Below are positions 25,464 to 33,554 of a stretch of DNA of 64,000 nucleotides, piece after piece. Numbering within the stretch: position 1 is the first letter of the stretch; each line of letters begins with the position of its first letter. A program made the position numbers and the translations under genes. Where the stretch lies: positions 930,001 to 994,000 of the forward strand of contig NZ_WMIC01000001.1 of the NCBI RefSeq assembly GCF_009711135.1, given 5' to 3'. The notes under the pieces were generated by a model that made no database searches, was not told where the DNA came from, and saw only the letters and a list, made by a program, of their open reading frames with translations. This stretch comes from Flavobacterium sp. LC2016-01. Lineage in GTDB: Bacteria; Bacteroidota; Bacteroidia; Flavobacteriales; Flavobacteriaceae.

Positions 25464-25516
25464 GTTATTCGCATTTCAAACTCATAACTCATAACTCAAA
25501 ATTTCTAACTTCAAGA

Positions 25517-25592
25517 CTGTCCATTTCACCCCAAATTTTGTCCGTTTGGACTATTTTTTGATGCCATAAAAAGAATTGTCAATATACTTTTG
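25517..25592 (+). promoter_or_regulatory. Shared activator-type promoter A (nitrilase)
   Basis: CTGTCC at 25517, TTGTCC with GTCC at 25540 (in the palindrome GTCCGTTTGGAC) and the -7 element TACTTTTG at 25585. The 23- and 45-bp distances are identical in promoters B and C. No good -33 TTG at the usual spacing, which fits an activator-dependent promoter. Confidence 0.7.
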
Positions 25593-25636
25593 ACCCAGAA
25601 ATTAATTGATTACCAGTTGATTTAAAATTAATTACA

Positions 25637-26614
25637 ATGGAAAATATTAAAAAATTAGAAACAAGTCGAGTTATGAAAGTTGCTGCCGTACAAATTAGTC
25701 CTGTCTTATATAGCAGAGATAAAACAGTAGAGAAGGTTGTTAACAAAATAGCAGAACTTGGGAAACAAGGCGTGCAATTTGCCACGTTTCCAGAAACAAT
25801 TGTGCCTTATTATCCTTATTTCTCTTTTTTGCAGGCTCCCTTTACGATGGGAAAAGAACATCAGCGCCTGCTTGAAGAATCAGTAACAATTCCGTCTGAT
25901 GCAACTGATGCAATAGGAAAAGCAGCAAAAGAAGCCAACATGGTAGTTTCTATTGGTGTGAATGAAAGAGATGGTGGAACAATTTACAATACACAACTCC
26001 TTTTTGATGCCGATGGAACACTTGTTCAGCGTCGTCGAAAACTGACACCCACTTACCATGAGAAAATGGTTTGGGGACAAGGTGATGGTTCTGGCTTACG
26101 TGCCATTGACAGTGCCGTTGGCCGTATAGGTCAGCTTGCTTGTTGGGAACATTACAATCCATTATTCCGATACGCCTTGATTGCAGACGGAGAACAGATA
26201 CATTCTGCTATGTACCCGGGATCTATTTTTGGTTCGGTGTTCAGTGAACAGACAGAAGTAAATGTTCGTCAGCATGCCCTTGAATCAGCTTGTTTTGTTG
26301 TGGTTGCAACGGGATGGCTGGATGAAGAGCAGCAGGCTCAAATTGCTAAAGATACTGGTGGGCCAATTGGAGCCATCAGCGGAGGCTGTTTCACAGCTAT
26401 TATTGGTCCCGACGGACAAATTATTGGCGAAGCACTTAAATCTGGAGAAGGAGAAGTAATAGCCGAAATTGATTTTGCACAAATAGATGCCCGCAAAAGA
26501 CTTATGGATGCAAGCGGACACTACAGCCGTCCGGAACTTTTAAGTTTACTGATTGACAGAACTCCAAAACCTCATGTTCACGAACGCACTGAACAAGCCA
26601 TTTTGCAAGAATAA
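25637..26614 (+). CDS. Nitrilase-family carbon-nitrogen hydrolase
   Basis: A 325-residue nitrilase. The catalytic triad is seen as E53 ([11 protein letters not shown]), K135 ([20 protein letters not shown] begins here) and C169 (LACWEHYNP). The CWEHYNPL motif places it with true nitrilases and cyanide hydratases rather than amidases; product is a carboxylate plus ammonia from a nitrile. It is preceded by shared promoter A and followed 37 bp later by an epoxide-hydrolase-like gene. An internal start at M13 is possible because the family usually begins there. Confidence 0.92.
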   Translation: MENIKKLETSRVMKVAAVQISPVLYSRDKTVEKVVNKIAELGKQGVQFATFPETIVPYYPYFSFLQAPFTMGKEHQRLLEESVTIPSDATDAIGKAAKEANMVVSIGVNERDGGTIYNTQLLFDADGTLVQRRRKLTPTYHEKMVWGQGDGSGLRAIDSAVGRIGQLACWEHYNPLFRYALIADGEQIHSAMYPGSIFGSVFSEQTEVNVRQHALESACFVVVATGWLDEEQQAQIAKDTGGPIGAISGGCFTAIIGPDGQIIGEALKSGEGEVIAEIDFAQIDARKRLMDASGHYSRPELLSLLIDRTPKPHVHERTEQAILQE

Positions 26615-26651
26615 TTTTTGCAGAATCAAAACAAAAAACAAAAGATACAAA

Positions 26652-27935
26652 ATGAAAAATAAAGCAAATATCATTGCTCATACGTTATGGGTGATACTAT
26701 TCTCTCTTGTGTTGAGTGAAGTTACCGCACAGGAGAAAATAAAAACAGATGAGTCAATTCGTCCCTACCGCGTAAATATTTCAAATGCCGATTTAAAAGA
26801 TCTAAAAGAACGTATTCAGGACACAAAATGGCCAACCAAAGAAACTGTTGCAGATCAATCTCAGGGAGCCAATCTGTCTAAAATGAAAGGCTTAGTACAG
26901 TATTGGGGAACTGGTTATGACTGGAGAAAAGCAGAAGCAAAATTAAACGCTTATCCACAATTTGTAACTAAAATTGATGGTGTTGATATTCACTTCATTC
27001 ACGTTCGTTCTAAAGAAAAGAATGCGATGCCTCTTATTTTAAGTCATGGATGGCCGGGATCCGTATTTGAATTTATAAATGTTATTGGTCCATTAACGAA
27101 TCCGGTTGCTTATGGCGGAAAAGCAGAAGACGCTTTTGATGTTGTTATACCTTCATTACCTGGTTTTGGTTTTTCGGGCAAACCAGCAGAAGCCGGATGG
27201 GATATTGACCGCATTGCAAAAGCATGGGCTGTATTAATGAATCGTTTGGAATATAAACAATACGTTGCCCAAGGTGGTGACTGGGGAGCTGGTATTGTAA
27301 ATTCGATGGCATTGCAAGCGCCAAAAGGATTGCTTGGTATTCATAGTAATTTGCCGGCAACATTGCCAACAGAAGGAGGAAAGGCTCTTGCAAGCGGTAT
27401 AGCGCCAGAAAGTTTTTCAGCAAAAGAACGCGCTTCGTTTAATCATCTTAGCAAAGCAATTAAGGAAGGCGATTTCACTTATAAAATGACAATGGCCACA
27501 AGACCTCAGGCAGTAGGTTATGCGCTGAATGATTCTCCGGCCGGTCTTGCCGCATGGCTTCTTTTGCATCCGGGTTTTGCTAATTGGTCGTATGGAACTG
27601 ATCCTAAACAATCGCCAACAAAAGATGAAGTTTTAGATGATATTTCATTGTATTGGCTTACCAATAGTGCCACTTCTGCAGCAAGGATTTATTGGGAAAA
27701 CAGAAACATTGAGATCGTTGGTTCGGCTTCAATGAAAACAGACCAGATCAAATTGCCTGTTGCTATTACAGTATTTCCAGAAGATGTCTTTACATCACCG
27801 GAAACTTGGGCACATAAGGCATTCAAAAATCTAATTTATTTTCACGAAGTAGATAAAGGAGGGCATTTTGCAGCTTGGGAACAGCCTCAACTGTTTACAG
27901 CAGAGCTGCGTCTAGCTTTTAAATCACTTAGATAA
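26652..27935 (+). CDS. Exported epoxide hydrolase
   Basis: A 427-residue alpha/beta hydrolase of the microsomal epoxide hydrolase type. A signal peptide (about 1-27, ending VTAQ) is followed by an EHN N-terminal domain (about 38-150) and the catalytic core. It shows SHGWPGSVFEFI, the nucleophile D210 in QGGDWGAG, and the base His in KGGHFAAWEQP. The open frame reaches back into the nitrilase gene, but the signal peptide fixes the start here. A partial second copy of its 3' end lies about 80 bp downstream. It opens epoxides to diols in the periplasm or outside. Confidence 0.9.
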   Translation: MKNKANIIAHTLWVILFSLVLSEVTAQEKIKTDESIRPYRVNISNADLKDLKERIQDTKWPTKETVADQSQGANLSKMKGLVQYWGTGYDWRKAEAKLNAYPQFVTKIDGVDIHFIHVRSKEKNAMPLILSHGWPGSVFEFINVIGPLTNPVAYGGKAEDAFDVVIPSLPGFGFSGKPAEAGWDIDRIAKAWAVLMNRLEYKQYVAQGGDWGAGIVNSMALQAPKGLLGIHSNLPATLPTEGGKALASGIAPESFSAKERASFNHLSKAIKEGDFTYKMTMATRPQAVGYALNDSPAGLAAWLLLHPGFANWSYGTDPKQSPTKDEVLDDISLYWLTNSATSAARIYWENRNIEIVGSASMKTDQIKLPVAITVFPEDVFTSPETWAHKAFKNLIYFHEVDKGGHFAAWEQPQLFTAELRLAFKSLR

Positions 27936-27971
27936 TTTAAAAAAGGTGCTAAGGGACTAAGATGCTGAGTT

Positions 27972-28103
27972 GCTAAGATTTTTAACTCAGAGACTTAGAA
28001 TCTTAGAATCTTATTAACGGCAGAACTACATCTTGCATTTAAATCGCTTCGATAATAAAAAAACAGGCTAAGATTTTTAACTCAGAGACTTAGAATCTTA
28101 GAA
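27972..28103 (+). pseudogene. Duplicated 3' remnant of the epoxide hydrolase gene
   Basis: Positions 28017-28055 encode TAELHLAFKSLR and a stop, nearly the same as the last residues of the intact gene just upstream (TAELRLAFKSLR). A 37-bp direct repeat starting GCTAAGATTTTTAACTCAG follows each version (27972-28008 and 28067-28103). This is what remains of a tandem paralogue that was largely deleted, probably by recombination between repeats. Confidence 0.8.
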
Positions 28104-28146
28104 CCTCAGAGTCTTAAAAAACAACTATAATTTAAATAAATCAAAA

Positions 28147-28566
28147 ATGGAAACAAACAATTCAAAAGTGCTTTACACAGCTGTAACGCATACAACAGGT
28201 GGCAGAACTGGTGAATCTCGCAGTTCAGATGGTAAATTAGATATTAAACTTTCAAGTCCGGGATCAACAGGTCCGGGAACAAATCCGGAACAATTATTTG
28301 CAGCAGGCTGGTCAGCATGTTTTATTGGAGCGATGGGAAAAGCAGCAGCAAATTTAAAAGTAACGCTTCCTGCAGAACAGTATGTCAGTACAGAAGTTGA
28401 CTTAGTTTCAGGTGATGATGGATATTCATTACAGGCGCGTTTAAACATTAGCTTGCCTGGCCTAGATCCAGAAATTGCCAAAAGCATTATAGAAGGGGCA
28501 TCACAAACTTGTCCTTATTCTAAAGCTATAAAAGGCAACGTCAAAACAGAGTACAACCTTATTTAA
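28147..28566 (+). CDS. ohr: Organic hydroperoxide resistance protein (Ohr)
   Basis: A 139-residue Ohr-type thiol peroxidase. Both reactive cysteines are present (AAGWSACF and ASQTCPYSKA), as are the Ohr-specific VLYTA...TTGGR start and SSPGSTGPGTNPEQLFAAG. It reduces fatty-acid and other organic hydroperoxides using lipoylated proteins. It is the third of a nitrilase-epoxide hydrolase-Ohr set and is followed by a strong terminator. A paralogue (136 residues) lies 2.7 kb downstream. Confidence 0.93.
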   Translation: METNNSKVLYTAVTHTTGGRTGESRSSDGKLDIKLSSPGSTGPGTNPEQLFAAGWSACFIGAMGKAAANLKVTLPAEQYVSTEVDLVSGDDGYSLQARLNISLPGLDPEIAKSIIEGASQTCPYSKAIKGNVKTEYNLI

Positions 28567-28584
28567 AAAAAGGAAAATCTTCTT

Positions 28585-28624
28585 AAAGGTCCTGATTCTA
28601 TTTTTTTAGAATCAGGGCCTTTTT
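28585..28624 (+). terminator. Intrinsic terminator
   Basis: A stem AAAGG-t-CCTGATTCTA paired with TAGAATCAGG-g-CCTTT, followed by T residues, closes the nitrilase-epoxide hydrolase-Ohr run. Confidence 0.85.
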
Positions 28625-28636
28625 AATTTAAGAATT

Positions 28637-28855
28637 ATGAAACAAAAAGTCATTACCGCTATTATCATAGGCTTCATTACTACAGGCCTTATTTCTTTTA
28701 CACTCATCAGCATTAACATTGGCTACAATGAAAAGTTTTTATTCAAATGGTTGAAATCTTGGTTTATAGCTTATCTTATTGTTATTCCGGTTATTTTGAT
28801 AATTGGACCAAAAGTGGCTTCATTGGTTTCTTATTGGCTGAAAGAAAATGAATAA
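28637..28855 (+). CDS. DUF2798-like small membrane protein
   Basis: A 72-residue protein with two transmembrane helices (about 5-28 and 42-66) joined by a loop NEKFLFKWLKSWF. The length and pattern fit the DUF2798 family. No function is known. It sits directly after the Ohr terminator and before promoter B. Confidence 0.7.
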   Translation: MKQKVITAIIIGFITTGLISFTLISINIGYNEKFLFKWLKSWFIAYLIVIPVILIIGPKVASLVSYWLKENE

Positions 28856-28909
28856 TACGCATTGATGCTGAAACAATACTGTAACGCGGATAAAACTTCA
28901 ACTTTTGGC

Positions 28910-28985
28910 CTGTCCATTTCACCTCTGACTTCGTCCGTTTGGACTATTTTCTGATTTCGTAAGAAGGGATATCGAAATACTTTTG
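28910..28985 (+). promoter_or_regulatory. Shared activator-type promoter B (cupin)
   Basis: CTGTCC at 28910, GTCCGTTTGGAC at 28933 and TACTTTTG at 28978, with exactly the same 23- and 45-bp spacing as promoters A and C. The sequence just after the -7 element (GACGAAGAAATTAAC) is also nearly identical to that in C. Confidence 0.7.
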
Positions 28986-29029
28986 ACGAAGAAATTAACA
29001 GATATTCAAATAATTTAAAAATTAAGAAA

Positions 29030-29443
29030 ATGGAAACTAAAAAACAAAAAACATGGGTTATAATAGCGATCATCATTTTAGGTATAGTCGCTTTTTTAAT
29101 TCCGAATCAAATTGCGGCGCAAACCGGAATAAAACGTACTGATTTGCAAAAACACGATTTGAGTATTCCGGGAAGAGAAACTGTTCAGGCAAGAATTGAT
29201 TTTAACGAACATACGGCTTTCGGAAAACATTCGCATCCAGGAGAAGAAATTATTTATGTACTGGAAGGCGTATTGGAATATGAAGTTGAAGGTCGAGGGA
29301 CAGTCATTTTAAAAGCAGGAGAAGTACTTTTTATCCCCGCTGGAGTTGTTCACTCGGCACGAAATAATACCGATTTAAAAGCTTCTGAATTGGCAACTTA
29401 CATTGTTGAAAAAGGAAAACCGGTTTTGGTTTTGAAGAAATAG
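29030..29443 (+). CDS. Exported cupin-domain protein
   Basis: A 137-residue protein with an N-terminal signal anchor (about 9-30, ending IAAQ) and a single cupin_2 barrel. The metal ligands are visible in GKHSHPGEEIIYVLEG (His, His, Glu) and VLFIPAGVVHSA (His). Such monodomain cupins bind a metal; some are isomerases or dioxygenases, but no reaction can be named. It is driven by promoter B, while the alpha/beta hydrolase that follows has its own nearly identical promoter C. Confidence 0.85.
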   Translation: METKKQKTWVIIAIIILGIVAFLIPNQIAAQTGIKRTDLQKHDLSIPGRETVQARIDFNEHTAFGKHSHPGEEIIYVLEGVLEYEVEGRGTVILKAGEVLFIPAGVVHSARNNTDLKASELATYIVEKGKPVLVLKK

Positions 29444-29456
29444 GTTTATGAATAGT

Positions 29457-29578
29457 TTAACCGCAAAGCACGCAAAGATTTTTTGGCTTGTAAGGCTTTA
29501 TAAAAGCGCAAAGATCGCAAAGCTGTGCGAAAAAGACTTTGCGAACCTTGCGTAAACCTTAGCGCCCTTTGCGGTTAA
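29457..29578. repeat. Dispersed AACCGCAAAG element, copy 2
   Basis: TTAACCGCAAAGCACGCAAAG at one end and the complementary TTTGCGGTTAA at the other, with internal complementary arms. It is homologous to the elements at 25330 and 36343. Non-coding. Confidence 0.8.
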
Positions 29579-29616
29579 GTCTATTCGCATTTCACTCATA
29601 ACTCATAACTCAACAG

Positions 29617-29692
29617 CTGTCCATTTCAACTTTTACTTTGTCCACTTCACCTTTTTTCTTCTTTTAAAACGAGCATTGTCGAGATACCTTTG
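29617..29692 (+). promoter_or_regulatory. Shared activator-type promoter C (alpha/beta hydrolase)
   Basis: CTGTCC at 29617, TTGTCCACTTCACC with GTCC at 29640, and TACCTTTG at 29685. The spacing is the same as in A and B, but the second box lacks the GGAC half of the palindrome, so the conserved unit appears to be the direct repeat TGTCC, as expected for an AraC-type activator. Confidence 0.7.
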
Positions 29693-29736
29693 ACGAAGAA
29701 ATTAACTGATAATCAACTAATAAAAAATAAATAATT

Positions 29737-30732
29737 ATGAAAACGATATTAAAAATCAAAAACAGTTTTACAAATGCAGTTCTTTTAATTGCTTTTCTTT
29801 TAGTAAGCACAGCATCAATTGCACAGACAGAAAAATCAGAAGGTTCACTAGGAACTTTAAAACAAATCAACGCCGGATTATTGAACGTTGGTTATACAGA
29901 AGCAGGCCCTTCAAATGGAACTCCGGTAATCTTGCTTCACGGCTGGCCTTACGACATTCACAGTTACAATGAAGTTGTTCCGATTTTAGTTTCAAAAGGA
30001 TATCACGTTTTTACGCCTTATTTAAGAGGTTTTGGTACAACAACCTTCCTTTCAAAAGAAACGTTCAGAAATGGACAGCAAGCGGCGTTAGCAAGTGATC
30101 TTATCGCTTTTATGGATGCGCTGAAAATTGATAAAGCCGTAATTGGCGGTTTTGACTGGGGAGCAAGAACTGCAGTAGTTACAGCAGCGCTTTGGCCAGA
30201 ACGCGTAAAAGGACTGGTTTCAGTAAGCGGCTATTTGGTTGTAAATCTTGAAGCAAATTTAAAACCGCTTCCTCCAACAGCAGAATTAGGCTGGTGGTAC
30301 CAATATTATTTCGCAACTGAAAGAGGAAAACAAGGGTACACTCAAAATACTTACGATTTCAATAAATTAATCTGGAAAATCGCTTCTCCGCTATGGAATT
30401 TCGACAAAGCAACTTACGATCAAACGGCTCAGTCTTTTGATAATCCAGATCACGTAGCAATCGTAATTCACAATTACAGATGGAGACAATCATTAGTGGC
30501 TGGGGAAACAAAATACGACAATCTTGAAAAACGTCTGGCTTCAAAACCAGTAATTAAAATTCCTGCAATTACAATAGGAAGTGATTTTGACGGCGCTTTC
30601 GCGGATGGAAAAGCATACGCCAATAAATTCACAGGAAAATACGAACACAGAATTTTAAAAGGAATCGGACACAATGTGCCACAGGAAGATCCAAAGTCAT
30701 TTGCACAAGCAATTATTGACGTCTCAAAATAA
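29737..30732 (+). CDS. Exported alpha/beta hydrolase, epoxide-hydrolase/dehalogenase-like
   Basis: A 331-residue alpha/beta hydrolase with a signal peptide (about 1-30, ending SIAQ). The oxyanion segment is ILLHGWPYDIHSY; the nucleophile is D140 in GGFDWGARTAV, an Asp as in epoxide hydrolases and haloalkane dehalogenases; the base His is in KGIGHNVPQEDP. It is paired with a downstream Ohr gene, in parallel to the epoxide hydrolase-Ohr pair upstream. Epoxide opening is likeliest. Confidence 0.88.
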   Translation: MKTILKIKNSFTNAVLLIAFLLVSTASIAQTEKSEGSLGTLKQINAGLLNVGYTEAGPSNGTPVILLHGWPYDIHSYNEVVPILVSKGYHVFTPYLRGFGTTTFLSKETFRNGQQAALASDLIAFMDALKIDKAVIGGFDWGARTAVVTAALWPERVKGLVSVSGYLVVNLEANLKPLPPTAELGWWYQYYFATERGKQGYTQNTYDFNKLIWKIASPLWNFDKATYDQTAQSFDNPDHVAIVIHNYRWRQSLVAGETKYDNLEKRLASKPVIKIPAITIGSDFDGAFADGKAYANKFTGKYEHRILKGIGHNVPQEDPKSFAQAIIDVSK

Positions 30733-30871
30733 TGGTGAATGGTAAATGGTGAATGGTTAATTAATTTTCTACAGCTCACTTTTTACATTTCACAAAAAAT
30801 AACAACAACACAAAGCATATAATAATTTACAATTAATAATTCACAATTAACAATTAACAATTAAAAAAGTC

Positions 30872-31282
30872 ATGGAAACAAAAATCTTATACACAGGAAA
30901 AACACACACAACAGGTGGCAGAGAAGGCGCTTCTCAAAGTTCAGATGAGCAATTGAATATCAAATTAAGTTCTCCGGGATCATCACGTCCAGGAACAAAT
31001 CCAGAGCAGTTATTTGCTGCAGGATGGTCGGCTTGTTTTATAGGAGCTTTGGGTATTGCAGCGTCAAAATTAGGCATTAAACTTCCAACAGAAACTGCTG
31101 TAGATGCAGAAGTTGATTTATGCGTAACAGAAGGCGAGTATTCTTTACAAGCACGTTTAAACATCAGCCTTCCGGGAATTGATCGTGAAACAGCAGAAAC
31201 TTTGGCGGCACAGGCACACCAAACTTGTCCGTATTCTAAAGCTACAAGAGGAAATATAAACGTTGAGCTTAATATTCTTTAA
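30872..31282 (+). CDS. ohr: Organic hydroperoxide resistance protein (Ohr), second copy
   Basis: A 136-residue Ohr paralogue. The reactive cysteines lie in AAGWSACFIGA and AHQTCPYSKA; the GTNPEQLF motif is intact. It shares most of its length with the Ohr at 28147. The two Ohr genes each follow an epoxide-hydrolase-like gene, so the whole cassette seems duplicated. The gap upstream contains GTTAATT-type heptads. Confidence 0.93.
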   Translation: METKILYTGKTHTTGGREGASQSSDEQLNIKLSSPGSSRPGTNPEQLFAAGWSACFIGALGIAASKLGIKLPTETAVDAEVDLCVTEGEYSLQARLNISLPGIDRETAETLAAQAHQTCPYSKATRGNINVELNIL

Positions 31283-31298
31283 TTTTAATGATGGACAA

Positions 31299-31383
31299 CC
31301 TGCAAGGTTTTCAAAACCTTGTAGGTTTAAATTATAAGCTTAAAAAAAAACACAGACCTACAAGGTTTTGAAAACCTTGCAGG
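31299..31383. repeat. Pair of CCTGCAAGGTTTT palindromes
   Basis: Two 27-bp near-palindromes of opposite orientation (31299-31325 and 31357-31383), each reading CCTnCAAGGTTTT-n-AAAACCTTGnAGG, separated by 31 bp. They can pair with each other as well as fold alone. This is a dispersed repeat type, placed just upstream of a DUF1223 gene. Confidence 0.8.
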
Positions 31384-31399
31384 AAATAAAATAGGAATC

Positions 31400-32161
31400 A
31401 TGAAAAAGATAAAAATAATTAGCGCTTTTACAATGCTGTTTTTGTTAACTGGAAACACCATTTTCAGTCAAAGCAACCAAGATAAAAAAGGTTTTGCACT
31501 TTTAGAATTGTACACTTCTGAAGGATGCTCGAGCTGTCCTCCGGCAGATGAACTGATGGGAAAAATCCAAAAAGAATATAAAGAAGATAATGTGTACGTT
31601 TTGTCTTATCATGTTGATTATTGGGATAAACAAGGCTGGAAAGATATTTTCAGCAGTGCTTCAAACACCAAAAGACAATACGATTATGCAAAATTCTTAG
31701 GAAAAGAGCCAATCTATACGCCACAGCTTATTATCAATGGAAAAATAGATTATATCGGTTCGCAGGAAACGGCTGTTCAAAATGGAATACGCACGGCGCT
31801 TTCAAAACCTGTAAATGCCGAAATTACTTTAGAAGCCAGTATAGAAGAGAATAAATTGAATGTGAATTACAGCTTAAGCAAAGTTCCAAAAAACAATCGC
31901 TTATTTATCGCTGTGGTTCAAAAATCGGGAAAAATAAATGTGAAAAGAGGGGAGAATGCCAATCGTGTTTTGTCGCATTTTCAAATTGTCCGAAGCCTGA
32001 ATAGTTTTGCTTTGACCGAAAATTCAAAAGGAACTGCTTCTTTGGCTTTGCCAAAAGATTTTAATACAAAAGATTTTGAAGTAATCGGGTTTGTACAAGA
32101 CATGAATTCTGGAATTATTTTAACTGCTGAGCGAGCAGTTTTTGCCCAAAATTTATTGTAA
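31400..32161 (+). CDS. DUF1223 thioredoxin-like secreted protein
   Basis: A 253-residue protein with a signal peptide (about 1-23, ending IFSQ) and a DUF1223 domain. It has LLELYTSEGCSSCPPADEL, whose CxxC motif resembles the thioredoxin fold active site, and SYHVDYWDKQGWKD followed by YTPQLIINGK. The function of the family is not established. A paralogue is encoded on the opposite strand at 34395. Closed by a terminator. Confidence 0.88.
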   Translation: MKKIKIISAFTMLFLLTGNTIFSQSNQDKKGFALLELYTSEGCSSCPPADELMGKIQKEYKEDNVYVLSYHVDYWDKQGWKDIFSSASNTKRQYDYAKFLGKEPIYTPQLIINGKIDYIGSQETAVQNGIRTALSKPVNAEITLEASIEENKLNVNYSLSKVPKNNRLFIAVVQKSGKINVKRGENANRVLSHFQIVRSLNSFALTENSKGTASLALPKDFNTKDFEVIGFVQDMNSGIILTAERAVFAQNLL

Positions 32162-32241
32162 AATAGAGGAGAAGCAAAATGACTTCTGGTTCAGATCTGT
32201 TTTATTTTTTAAGAAGAGAATTGAATTTTTCTGCTTAATTT

Positions 32242-32289
32242 AAAACCTGCGTTTTTTAGGGCAATTTGCCTCAAAAACAGCAGGTTTTT
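32242..32289 (+). terminator. Intrinsic terminator
   Basis: AAAACCTGC and GCAGGTTTT form the base of a long hairpin, with inner pairing of GGCAAATTGCC-like arms, followed by T residues. Confidence 0.75.
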
Positions 32290-32293
32290 AGTT

Positions 32294-32320
32294 CTGACGA
32301 AATGTCAGTCGGTATATTTG
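32294..32320 (+). promoter_or_regulatory. Palindrome CTGAC-N5-GTCAG with -7 box
   Basis: CTGAC-GAAAT-GTCAG (32294-32308) lies four bases upstream of TATATTTG (32313-32320). A second -7-like TATCTTTG lies at 32463-32470, closer to the kinase start. The gap of 376 bp before the kinase therefore holds a terminator, this element and a second possible promoter. Confidence 0.5.
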
Positions 32321-32537
32321 TGTTGTGTTTAAAATATTGAAAACCAGTTTTTTTAATTATTTTACATAAAGTTAAAGATTAGTATTGTTGTTTCTTGAAA
32401 TTGAAATGAAGTTTAATTTTAAATTCTTTGTTTTCATCATAAAAACCCCGTTATTTTATCGCTATCTTTGACAAAGTATATCGAACTTGAAACCCAATCC
32501 CGAGGCTTCGGGACTACAATTTGAAACAAAAAAATAT

Positions 32538-33554
32538 ATGGAAAAAGTAAAACGCTTTCAGGTTTCCCGCCGCGTTATTTGGGGAAGTTCTGCAGCACTT
32601 GCAATTCTTGCTTCGATACCAAAATTATTTGACATGGCTTCAACGCCTGGCGATATCGTAATCAATTCTTCGATTACGCTTTTGTTTTCTCTATTTATTT
32701 GGTATTACAACATTTACAGTCTGCCGAAATTTTCAGCCCATCACATGGCTAAAAGCTTATTTAACTGGAAGTTATTGCTGAGTGTTGTAATGGGAATTTT
32801 GCTGATGGTGATTTTGGTAGTGGCACATCAGGAACTTTTTCAGGTTTCTAAAATGGACGCACCAATTATGTTTGAACTGCGCGGTATTTTGATTAATTTG
32901 ATTGTGTATATGTTTTTGCATCTGCTTTTTCAGAATTATCAAACACAGCAGCTAGGAGTAGAACTCGAGCGCAGTAAAGCCTTAAATTTAGGTGCGCAAT
33001 ACGAACTTTTGAAACAACAGGTCAATCCGCATTTTTTATTTAACAGTCTGAATACGCTAAAATCGATGGTTGATATTCAGGACCCAAATAGCTCAGATTT
33101 TATTTTAAAACTATCTGATTTTTACCGATTTACACTAGAGAGCCGAAAGCTTGACTTGATATCCCTGAAAGAAGAAATTCAGATTCTGGATTCGTATGTT
33201 TATTTGCTGAAAGCCCGTTTTGAAGATGGATTTGAGGTACTGAATGAAATTGATCCAAAACAATACGATTGTGCTATTCCTCCGTTTTCATTGCAGCTTT
33301 TGATTGAAAACTGCATTAAACACAATGTGGTTTCTTTAGATAAACCATTGCGAATTAAATTATATACCGAAGATGATTTTTTGGTTATTGAGAACCCAAT
33401 TCAGCTGAAACGCGGTGCTTTGTCAACTGGCGTTGGTCTGGATAATATTAATCAGCGTTTTATGCATTTGGTTCACAAGGAAATCGAAATTGATAAAAAC
33501 GACACTATTTTTAAAGTCAAAATACCGCTTATTTATGAATATCATAATAATTGA
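32538..33554 (+). CDS. LytS-type sensor histidine kinase
   Basis: A 338-residue membrane kinase. Four hydrophobic segments in the first 145 residues are followed by a His_kinase domain with the phosphoacceptor region LLKQQVNPHFLFNSLN and an ATPase region with IENCIKHNV and GVGLDNINQRF. An in-frame TTG 17 codons upstream is rejected in favour of the ATG at MEKVKRFQV. It overlaps the response-regulator gene by 20 bp. Signal unknown; such pairs commonly control transport or stress genes. Confidence 0.9.
   Translation: MEKVKRFQVSRRVIWGSSAALAILASIPKLFDMASTPGDIVINSSITLLFSLFIWYYNIYSLPKFSAHHMAKSLFNWKLLLSVVMGILLMVILVVAHQELFQVSKMDAPIMFELRGILINLIVYMFLHLLFQNYQTQQLGVELERSKALNLGAQYELLKQQVNPHFLFNSLNTLKSMVDIQDPNSSDFILKLSDFYRFTLESRKLDLISLKEEIQILDSYVYLLKARFEDGFEVLNEIDPKQYDCAIPPFSLQLLIENCIKHNVVSLDKPLRIKLYTEDDFLVIENPIQLKRGALSTGVGLDNINQRFMHLVHKEIEIDKNDTIFKVKIPLIYEYHNN

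Noticed and set aside
26553..26651. N-terminal extension of the epoxide hydrolase overlapping the nitrilase
   Set aside because: A cleavable signal peptide starts at the later ATG and the overlap encodes no domain.
33415..33534. N-terminal extension of the LytTR regulator into the kinase frame
   Set aside because: It would be out of frame within the kinase catalytic end, and the receiver domain starts exactly at the later ATG.
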